64,000 nt of DNA from Streptomyces turgidiscabies Car8 (lineage in GTDB: Bacteria > Actinomycetota > Actinomycetes > Streptomycetales > Streptomycetaceae). Positions 17,052 to 23,744 of this stretch are shown here, piece after piece (the stretch's first letter is position 1; every line of letters begins with the position of its first letter). A model generated the notes under the pieces. The model saw nothing but the letters and a program-made list of their open reading frames with translations, was not told the origin of the DNA and did no database searches. The position numbers were made by a program, and so were the translations under genes. Where the stretch lies: contig NZ_AEJB01000514.1 of assembly GCF_000331005.1 (NCBI RefSeq), positions 62,001-126,000 on the forward strand, in the 5' to 3' direction.

Positions 17052-17840
17052 TCAGCGGCCCTTCCACTGCGGCTCCCGCTTCTCCAGGAAGGCCGAGACG
17101 CCCTCCGCCGCGTCCTCGGAGTTGAGCATCACACCGACCGCGAGGTGCTCCATGACCATCAGGGACTGGATGTCGGCGTCGAGGCTCCGGTCGATGGTCA
17201 TCTTGGTGATCCACATGGTGAACGGGCTCTTGTCGATGAGCTGGTCGGCGAACTCCTCGACCGTCGCGTCCAGCTTGTCCGCCGGCGCCGAGGAATTGAT
17301 GAGGTCGAACTGTGCGGCCTCGACACCGGTGAGCAGCTTGCCGGTGAGCATGAGCTCCTTGGTCTTGCGGACGCCGATCATCCGCGGCACGCGGTAGATG
17401 GGGCCCGCGCCGCCGAACAGCGCCCGGCGGATGTGGAAGTCGCCGATCAGTGCGTCGTCCGCGGCGATCGCGAAGTCGCAGGAGATCATCAACTCGAAGC
17501 CACCCGCGGTGACATGGCCTTCGAGGACGGCGATCGACGGCGTCCTCATCGAGTAGAGCCGGTCGCAGACCTTCGCCGACAGTACGGCGACGTCGATGGC
17601 GTTGGACCGGCCGACGAAGTCGGCCTGGAGGCTGTCCAGGTCGAACCCGGAACAGAAGGTGTTGCCGCGCCCTCGCAGGATCAGCACGCGCAGTTCCGGG
17701 TCCGCGTCGACCTCGGTGATGATCTCGTCGAGCCGTTCGAGGATCGGCACCGTCACACAGTTCTTCTTGTGCGGCCGGTTCAGCCAGACCCGTGCCACGT
17801 GCCCGTCCCGCTCGAACTGGATCTCGTCTTCGACTGCCAT
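17052..17840 (-). CDS. Enoyl-CoA hydratase/isomerase family protein
   Basis: A 262-residue crotonase-fold protein. The oxyanion-hole segments are NTFCSGFDLDSL near residue 62 and the glycine-rich GHVTAGGFELMISCD near 105. The first hydratase Glu is present (GGFEL). The second position, normally Glu in QPE, is within GDFHIRRALFGG and carries no Glu. The enzyme may therefore be an isomerase, hydrolase or C-C lyase rather than a plain hydratase. Start ATG 17840 has GGAGGAG upstream; a TTG at 17852 is less likely. It is the first gene of the nine-gene chain, directly behind operator site 3. Confidence 0.88.
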   Translation of the reverse strand: MAVEDEIQFERDGHVARVWLNRPHKKNCVTVPILERLDEIITEVDADPELRVLILRGRGNTFCSGFDLDSLQADFVGRSNAIDVAVLSAKVCDRLYSMRTPSIAVLEGHVTAGGFELMISCDFAIAADDALIGDFHIRRALFGGAGPIYRVPRMIGVRKTKELMLTGKLLTGVEAAQFDLINSSAPADKLDATVEEFADQLIDKSPFTMWITKMTIDRSLDADIQSLMVMEHLAVGVMLNSEDAAEGVSAFLEKREPQWKGR

Positions 17841-17854
17841 GAGCTCCTCCAACC

Positions 17855-17867
17855 TGAACTGAATTCA
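17855..17867. promoter_or_regulatory. Putative regulon operator, site 3
   Basis: TGAACTGAATTCA, the best match to the shared motif, with outer TGAA/TTCA palindromic arms. It ends 15 bp before ATG 17840 of the nine-gene chain, so bound protein would block transcription start or early elongation. Confidence 0.65.
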
Positions 17868-17918
17868 GTACGATTCTGCGTGCGGTGGTCGGCCCTGTCA
17901 ATGGACCGGGACCGACGA

Positions 17919-19052
17919 TCAGCCGGAACGGCCGACGAGGTCGAGCAGCCCGGCCAGCCGCAGCCTGTGGTCGTCGGCGGTGCCGAACAGGGCCTCGTCG
18001 GCCCGCGCCCGGCGTACGTACAGGTGGGCCGGATGCTCCCAGGTGAAGCCGATACCTCCGTTGAGCTGCACGTATTCGGCGGCCGCCAGACGGTACGCTC
18101 CCGTGCAGGCCACCGCTGCCACGCTCGCCGCCACCGGCGCCTCCTCCGTCCGCCCGGCGAGGCAGGCGCTCGCGTACGCCGAAGCCGACCGCGCGCCCTC
18201 GACCTCGACGAGCAGGTCCGCCAGCCGGTGTTTGACCGCCTGGAACGAGCCGATCACGCGGCCGAACTGGGTTCGGCTGGATATGTACGCGAGGACGGCG
18301 TCGAGGGCGTGCGCACTGCCACCGACGTGCTCGGCGGCCAGCGCCACCCGCCCGGAGTCGAGGACGGCGCCGACGGTCCCCGGCGCCTGCCCGGCCTCGC
18401 CGACCGGTTCACAGGGCGCTCCCCGGAAACGGATCAGCGCCTGGCGTCGAGTGGGATCGAGGACGCGGCGGGCGACCCGGTCGACGGTCGCGGTGTCCGG
18501 TTCGCAGGCGAACAGCCGCTCCCCGCCCGGCGCCCGGGCCGCGACCAGCAGCAGGTCGGCACCCTCGCCGTCGAGCACGAAATCGGCCTCCCCCCGCAGC
18601 ACCCATCCGCCGGGGCCACACTCGGCGATCACGTCGGCCCGGTGCGGTAGTCCGGCGACCGTGGCCGTGAGCGCGCCGGAGGCGATGCCCGGCAGCCAGC
18701 GCGCGCAGGCCTGCCGGTCGCCGCTGTCCAGCAGGGCGTGCCCGGCGAGGACGACGGTGGACAGCAGCGGCGCGGGGCACAGCACCCGCCCCGTCTCGTC
18801 CAGGGCGACGGCGAGTTCGGCGAAGGTGTAACCGGCGCCGCCGTACTCCTCGGGCACGGCGAGCCCGTGCACGCCGACCTCGACGGCTAGCCGTTCCCAC
18901 AGCACCTGGTCGTGTCCGCGCGGGCTCCGCGTCTGGGCGCGCACCTCTTCGGGCCCGCAGGTGTCGGCCAGCAACTGGCGCAGGATGTCGCGCAGTTGAC
19001 GTCGTTCGTCACTCTCCAGCAGCAGCGCCGGATCGGGGTCGAGCCGGAACAT
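17919..19052 (-). CDS. Acyl-CoA dehydrogenase (short, possible heteromer subunit)
   Basis: A 377-residue acyl-CoA dehydrogenase with VPEEYGGAGYTF in the N-domain, LDSGRVALAAEHVGG, the helix SSRTQFGRVIGSFQAVKH and GGIGFTWEHPAHLYVRR in the C-domain. The middle-domain FAD segment is degenerate. The position of the catalytic Glu (EGT) reads FGT, with Phe. Similar degenerate subunits occur in the two-gene (alpha2beta2) dehydrogenases of actinobacterial steroid degradation. Start ATG 19052 has AAGGAG upstream. It lies about 90 bp downstream of the SDR gene at 19146-19973 and is probably co-transcribed with it from operator site 4. Confidence 0.85.
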   Translation of the reverse strand: MFRLDPDPALLLESDERRQLRDILRQLLADTCGPEEVRAQTRSPRGHDQVLWERLAVEVGVHGLAVPEEYGGAGYTFAELAVALDETGRVLCPAPLLSTVVLAGHALLDSGDRQACARWLPGIASGALTATVAGLPHRADVIAECGPGGWVLRGEADFVLDGEGADLLLVAARAPGGERLFACEPDTATVDRVARRVLDPTRRQALIRFRGAPCEPVGEAGQAPGTVGAVLDSGRVALAAEHVGGSAHALDAVLAYISSRTQFGRVIGSFQAVKHRLADLLVEVEGARSASAYASACLAGRTEEAPVAASVAAVACTGAYRLAAAEYVQLNGGIGFTWEHPAHLYVRRARADEALFGTADDHRLRLAGLLDLVGRSG

Positions 19053-19145
19053 CCGAGTCTCCTTCAGCCGTAAAGCGTTTCATGGACCGCCGAACCACCA
19101 GATCGCCGAACCGTCAGACCCACACACGGTCGGCCCGCCGCACAG

Positions 19146-19973
19146 TCAGACCGTGAAGCGTCCGCCGTTGGCGAGGAGGACCGCGCCGACGAGGTTCGTG
19201 GCCTCGTCGCCCGCGAGGAACAGGGCGATGTCGGCGATCTCGTCCGGTGTGGCGTAGGGGCGTACGCGCGGATCGGCGAAGCCGTGGCGCAGTGCGGCGG
19301 GGGTCCTGGCGGCCATGCCGGTGTCGGTCGGCCCCGGGGCCACGGTGTTGACGCGGACGCCGAACGCGATCGCCTCCTTCGCGACGGACTGGCTCAGCGC
19401 GTGTGCGCCGGCCTTCGAGGCCGCGTAGTGCGGATAGCCGGCCAGGGTGTCGAAGGCCGAGGAGGAGCCGACGGTGACGACGGCTCCGGACCGGCGAGGC
19501 GCCATGACCCGCAGGGCGGCGCGCAGGACGTGGAAGGTGCCGTCCAGGTTGACGCGCATGACGCGCCGCCAGGCGTCGTCGTCGAGCCGCCCGGTCACCT
19601 CCGGGGGCCGGTTGCCGACCACTGCTTCGGCGATCCACTCCTTGGCCGTGGGGTCGTCGATTCCGGCCGCGTGCACCACGACGTCGAGCCGTCCGTGCCG
19701 TCGTACGACCTCGTCGAAGGCCAGGTCCACCGCTGCGGACTCGGCCACGTCGACGGTCAGCGGGTGCGTTCGCGGCAGTTCCTTCGCCACAGCCTCGGCC
19801 GCGAGGCCGTCGATGTCCGCGGCGAAGACCTCGGCGCCCTGTGCGGCGAGCCCCCGCACGACCGCGGCGCCGATGCCGGATCCGGCGCCGGTGACGAGCG
19901 CGGTCCTTCCGTCGAACCGTCCCACGCGCTCACCGCCCGACCGCCCCGGCCGTTCCGCCTGTTCAGCACCCAT
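19146..19973 (-). CDS. SDR family oxidoreductase
   Basis: A 275-residue SDR with TGAGSGIG near residue 28, VVHAAG in place of NNAG, the Ser in VTVGSSSAF and the YPHYAASK active site. It ends in LLANGGRFTV rather than the usual DGGW. An insertion of about 20 residues precedes the central helix (region TAKEWIAEAVVGN). Start ATG 19973 has GGGAGG about 11 bases upstream. A GTG at codon 17 is possible. It is divergent from the zinc alcohol dehydrogenase gene, and operator site 4 lies between the two starts. Confidence 0.88.
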   Translation of the reverse strand: MGAEQAERPGRSGGERVGRFDGRTALVTGAGSGIGAAVVRGLAAQGAEVFAADIDGLAAEAVAKELPRTHPLTVDVAESAAVDLAFDEVVRRHGRLDVVVHAAGIDDPTAKEWIAEAVVGNRPPEVTGRLDDDAWRRVMRVNLDGTFHVLRAALRVMAPRRSGAVVTVGSSSAFDTLAGYPHYAASKAGAHALSQSVAKEAIAFGVRVNTVAPGPTDTGMAARTPAALRHGFADPRVRPYATPDEIADIALFLAGDEATNLVGAVLLANGGRFTV

Positions 19974-20013
19974 GCGCGATCACGCCTCCCTCCACTTTCC
20001 TCTCCCTGCTTCC

Positions 20014-20026
20014 TGAACTGACTTCA
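20014..20026. promoter_or_regulatory. Putative regulon operator, site 4 (divergent promoter)
   Basis: TGAACTGACTTCA, between the SDR start (19973) and the alcohol dehydrogenase start (20047). A -10-like TAGCGT at 20034-20039 lies seven bases before the alcohol dehydrogenase ATG. That transcript may therefore be leaderless, with the operator in the -10/-35 spacer. Confidence 0.62.
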
Positions 20027-20046
20027 TTTTTGCTAGCGTCCCAGGT

Positions 20047-21114
20047 ATGTCAACAGGCGGGACAAGAGCGGTCAGGCTGACCCGGTGGGGCGGCCCGCCG
20101 GTCATCAGCGAGGTGGCACGGCCCGTCCCCACGGGCGCGGAGGTCCTGATCGAGGTGGAGGCGGCCGGCCTGTGCCGTTCGGACCTCCATGTCATCGACG
20201 CGCGGCCGGGCGATCTCCCCTACCGAACCCCGTTCACCCTTGGCCACGAGGTCGCCGGCCGGGTGACGGAACGAGGCCCTCTCGCGACGGGCCCGGCGGT
20301 CGGCGAGCGGGTCGTCGTATACGGGCCCTGGGGCTGCGGGAACTGCGCACGCTGCGCCTTCGGGGCGGAGAACTACTGCGACCGGCGCGCGGCACTGGAC
20401 ACGGACCGCGTCGGCACCGGGGCGGGGCTGGGACGCGACGGCGGGATGGCCGACTGGCTGCTCGTGCCGTCCGGACGGCTGCTGGTTCCGGTCGGCGGGC
20501 TGGCCGCCGTACAGGCCGCCCCGCTGTCGGACGCCGGGCTCACCGCGTTCCACGCCGTGGCCACGGTCCGGCGTGCGATCGATGACGGCACGAGCGTGGT
20601 CGTGCTCGGTGTCGGCGGGCTGGGTCATCTGGCCGTCCAGATCCTGCGCGCCACGACGACGGCGCAGGTGCTGGCCGTGGACGTACGGGCGGAGGCGCTC
20701 GCCCTGGCCGAGGAGTGCGGCGCGCACTTCGGCACGCTCCTGCGCCCCGACAGCGCGGCGGCCCTGCGAAGCCGCACGGGCGGGGTCGGGGCGGTCGCCG
20801 TGCTCGACTTCGTCGGCAGCCGCTCCAGCCTGGACCTCGCGACCGGCGTGCTGCGGGCGGGCGGAGAGCTGGCGGTGGTGGGCAGCGGCGGCGGGGAGGT
20901 CACCGTCCGCAAGCCCGGCGCGCTCCCTCCCGGGACGCGGATCTCCCTGCCCTTCTGGGGAACCCTGCCCGAACTGGAACAGGTCGTCGCCCTGGCACGC
21001 GAGGGCGCCCTGAAGGTGGAGGTCGAGCGGTTCGCACTGTCGCGCGCGCTGGAGGCGATCGAGGCGCTGCGTTCCAGCGAGGTGCGTGGACGCGCGGTTC
21101 TCGTACCCGACTGA
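20047..21114 (+). CDS. Zinc-dependent alcohol dehydrogenase (MDR family)
   Basis: A 355-residue medium-chain dehydrogenase. The catalytic zinc ligands are Cys43 in GLCRSDLH and His66-Glu67 in LGHE. The structural zinc site is present with four Cys (CGNCARC then a fourth in NYC). The Rossmann motif is VLGVGGLGHLAVQ near residue 187. The reaction is NAD(P)-dependent oxidation of an alcohol to an aldehyde or ketone. The start is ATG 20047, with no clear ribosome site and a -10-like element close by, so the message may be leaderless. It is presumably a step of the island pathway because it shares the divergent operator. Confidence 0.92.
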   Translation: MSTGGTRAVRLTRWGGPPVISEVARPVPTGAEVLIEVEAAGLCRSDLHVIDARPGDLPYRTPFTLGHEVAGRVTERGPLATGPAVGERVVVYGPWGCGNCARCAFGAENYCDRRAALDTDRVGTGAGLGRDGGMADWLLVPSGRLLVPVGGLAAVQAAPLSDAGLTAFHAVATVRRAIDDGTSVVVLGVGGLGHLAVQILRATTTAQVLAVDVRAEALALAEECGAHFGTLLRPDSAAALRSRTGGVGAVAVLDFVGSRSSLDLATGVLRAGGELAVVGSGGGEVTVRKPGALPPGTRISLPFWGTLPELEQVVALAREGALKVEVERFALSRALEAIEALRSSEVRGRAVLVPD

Positions 21115-21204
21115 CGTCATTCGCCGTACCCGGCCGACCCCACCGGCCCGGCCGGAACTCGTACAGTCCCACCACACTCCCGGCCGACCTCTCGACTCCA
21201 GAAG

Positions 21205-21217
21205 TGAGTTCAATTAA
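21205..21217. promoter_or_regulatory. Putative regulon operator, site 5
   Basis: TGAGTTCAATTAA, about 40 bp upstream of the FAD-dependent dehydrogenase gene. It matches site 2 (TGAGTTCAGTTCA) at 11 of 13 positions. Confidence 0.5.
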
Positions 21218-21257
21218 CGTCTTGTCCCCGATCGGTGACATGGAACATGGAGATGAC

Positions 21258-22637
21258 ATGAAGGCGGTGGGGCCCGCTATGGACGCGGAAACAGTGGATC
21301 TTCTGGTGCTGGGCGGCGGGATGGCCGGCCTCTCGGCGGCCGCCCGGGTGGCCGCCGAGGGCGGCTCGGTGGTCCTGGTGGAGAAGGCGGAACGCACCGG
21401 CGGATCCGCCCGCTTCGCGGGCTTCGTGTGGACGGCCCCCACCGTCGAGGAGTTGCACCGGGTCAATCCCGACGGCGACCCGGAGCTGGCCGAGGCCCTG
21501 ATCGACGGGTTCGCCGACGGCATCGCGTGGATACGGTCGCTGGGTGTGGAGTGTCGGCCGCCGGTACCCGTGCTCGGGTTCGGGCGCGGCCATCAGGTCG
21601 ACACCAACCACTACCTCGACACCTGTGAGCGGTTGATCCGCGACGGGGGCCACGAGGTACTGACCGCCACCCGGACACACGCGCTCCTGACGGAGAACGG
21701 CGCGGTCAGGGGCGCGGAGTGCCTTCTGCCGGACGGATCCGTACGCCGGATCGAGGCCACCTGGACCCTGCTCGCCACCGGCGGCTTCCAGGGCGACCCG
21801 GCCCTGCGCGCCGAGCACCTCCACCCCCGGGCCGCGGACATCGGGCTGCGGGCCAACCCGCACAGCGTGGGCGACGGTCTCGCGCTCGGCCGGGCGGCCG
21901 GCGCGGCGTTCGGCAAGAAGGACGCGGGGTTCTACGGACATCTGATGCCGGCCGGCGTCCCCCTGGCCGACCCCGCGCGCTTCGTCGACCTGGCGCTCTA
22001 CTACAGCGAGCACGCCCTGCTGTTCGACACCACGGGCGAACGCTTCGTCGACGAGACGGTCGGCGACCATCTGACCACCATGGCGCTGCTGGACCGGCCG
22101 GGAGCCCGTGGCCTGCTGGTCGCCGACGCGCGGGTGCACCGCGAATGGATCAGCGCCTCGTACGTGGAGGGCATCCCCGGCGTCGACAAGTTCCAGCTCT
22201 GCCATCGCGCCGGGGCCCGCAGCGCGGTGGCCGAGAGCCTGGACGACTTCGCGTCGATGCCCGAGGAGTGGGGCTACCCGGGCGCCGTGATCCGTGACCG
22301 GATCAAGGAGTTCAACGCCACCACCAGCGGCGACAGCGCACCGGCCCCGGGGCGGCTGCTCGACGGCCGGCCGCTCGACGAACCGCCGTTCTACGTCGTC
22401 GAAGCCGCCCCGGCGATCACCTTCGCCTTCGGGGGCCTGCTGATCGACACCGGAGCGCATGCGCTGTCGGCCGACGCGGGCGGGCATCACCCGATCCCAG
22501 GCCTGCTGGCGGCCGGGGCGGACGCGGGCGGACTGTACCGGCACGCGTACGCCGGCGGCCTCGCCCCCGCCCTGGTGTTCGGCCTCGCGGCGGCGCACAC
22601 CGCGCTCAACGAGGCGCCCGCGCCCGCCCGGCCCTGA
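21258..22637 (+). CDS. FAD-dependent oxidoreductase (fumarate reductase / KstD-like)
   Basis: A 459-residue flavoprotein of the FAD_binding_2 superfamily (fumarate reductase flavoprotein, 3-ketosteroid-delta1-dehydrogenase). The N-terminal dinucleotide motif is LLVLGGGMAGLSAA, then VVLVEKAERTGGS. A second nucleotide-site motif is WTLLATGGFQGD near residue 158. The C-terminal FAD contact is GLLAAGADAGGLYRHAYAGG. The start is ATG 21258, with GGAG five bases upstream; an ATG at 21240 is in frame. KstD-like enzymes desaturate a ring next to a ketone. That would fit a cyclic-ketone substrate here, but the ring-binding residues cannot be verified by eye. Confidence 0.88.
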   Translation: MKAVGPAMDAETVDLLVLGGGMAGLSAAARVAAEGGSVVLVEKAERTGGSARFAGFVWTAPTVEELHRVNPDGDPELAEALIDGFADGIAWIRSLGVECRPPVPVLGFGRGHQVDTNHYLDTCERLIRDGGHEVLTATRTHALLTENGAVRGAECLLPDGSVRRIEATWTLLATGGFQGDPALRAEHLHPRAADIGLRANPHSVGDGLALGRAAGAAFGKKDAGFYGHLMPAGVPLADPARFVDLALYYSEHALLFDTTGERFVDETVGDHLTTMALLDRPGARGLLVADARVHREWISASYVEGIPGVDKFQLCHRAGARSAVAESLDDFASMPEEWGYPGAVIRDRIKEFNATTSGDSAPAPGRLLDGRPLDEPPFYVVEAAPAITFAFGGLLIDTGAHALSADAGGHHPIPGLLAAGADAGGLYRHAYAGGLAPALVFGLAAAHTALNEAPAPARP

Positions 22638-22709
22638 ATACCGGTATGCCACACGCACAAAATGTCGTGCACGAGTCTTGCCCGTCCGGCGCAGGAGTGC
22701 CTAGCGTAC

Positions 22710-22722
22710 TGAATTGAGTTCA
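22710..22722. promoter_or_regulatory. Putative regulon operator, site 6, with promoter
   Basis: TGAATTGAGTTCA with a -10-like TAGCGT just upstream (22702-22707), so the likely transcription start falls in the operator. It controls the ABC importer genes. A leader of about 130 bases follows before GTG 22863. Confidence 0.6.
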
Positions 22723-22862
22723 CTTTGACTTATGGATCCGCTCCATGGTCCGCAGGGTGAGCACGCTTCCTCGCATGTGGCGCGAAACGCGCGCCACCCG
22801 AGTCGCAAGGTCCCCGATTCCCCGAGTTCCGCAAGTTCCCAAGTTCCTCCAAGGGAGTGGCT

Positions 22863-23732
22863 GTGAGTCAGTTCCTGCTCGTCCTGGTCAGCGGTGTGGC
22901 CAGTGGAGCCGTGTACGGCCTCATGGGTCTGGGGCTGGTCATCATCTACCGGGCCACGGACGTCGTGAACTTCGCGATGGCGTCCCTCGCGACCCTGGGC
23001 CTGTACGTGGCCGTCTCGCTCCACGACCGGGGCGTGGCGACGGTCGTCGGCATCCTCGCCGCCGTCGCGATCACCGTGGCGGCCGGTCTCCTGGTACGGG
23101 AGACGGTGATCAGGCCGCTGGGGCAGGGCCAGCTGTTCTCCGCGCTCGTCGTGACGATGGGTGTGTCCCTCGTCGTGGAGAGCCTCGCCGGTTCGATCTG
23201 GGGCGACCAGCCCAAGTCCTTCCCCAGCCTGGTCGACGGGACGGTGCGCTGGTCCGGTGCCGCGGTACCCGTCCAGAGCCTGGTGACCATCGCCGTCGCC
23301 GCCGTCGCCATGGCGCTGGTGGGATATCTGTTCGCCCGCACCACACTCGGCTCAGCCATGCGGGCGGTCGCCGAGTCGGCGGAGACGGCCCGGGTCGTCG
23401 GCCTCGGCGCACAGCGCATCGCCCGGCTCTCCTGGGCGCTCGGCCTGGGTCTCGCCGCGCTCGCCGCCTGTCTCTACGCGCCCCGCTCCGGGCTGGTGCC
23501 CACCGCCCTCGTCGCCCCGCTGTTCCGGGCCTTCGCCGGGATCTTCCTGGGCGGCCTGACCAGCATGTACGGCGCTGTCATCGGCGGGCTGACCATCGGC
23601 GTCCTGGACAACCTGGCGGCGAACTACGTCTCCGCCAGTTTCCGGGACACGTTCGTGTTCACGTTCACCGTGCTGGTCCTGCTGATCCGCCCGCAGGGCA
23701 TGTTCGGCACCCGCACGTTCCAACGGGTCTGA
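22863..23732 (+). CDS. Branched-chain-amino-acid-type ABC transporter permease (LivH-like)
   Basis: A 289-residue membrane protein with about eight hydrophobic segments, in the LivH family. The family-typical N-terminus is LVSGVASGAVYGLMGLGL, and the cytoplasmic loop with the EAA-like contact for the ATPase is ALGSAMRAVAESAETARVVG in form. GTG 22863 follows AAGGGAG by five bases; a GTG at 22857 would leave no ribosome site. It would form the membrane channel together with the fused LivM part of the next gene. HAAT-type importers take up amino acids but also aromatic and other organic acids, so the island substrate is a plausible cargo. Confidence 0.92.
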   Translation: MSQFLLVLVSGVASGAVYGLMGLGLVIIYRATDVVNFAMASLATLGLYVAVSLHDRGVATVVGILAAVAITVAAGLLVRETVIRPLGQGQLFSALVVTMGVSLVVESLAGSIWGDQPKSFPSLVDGTVRWSGAAVPVQSLVTIAVAAVAMALVGYLFARTTLGSAMRAVAESAETARVVGLGAQRIARLSWALGLGLAALAACLYAPRSGLVPTALVAPLFRAFAGIFLGGLTSMYGAVIGGLTIGVLDNLAANYVSASFRDTFVFTFTVLVLLIRPQGMFGTRTFQRV

Positions 23733-23744
23733 GGGGTCGCATCC

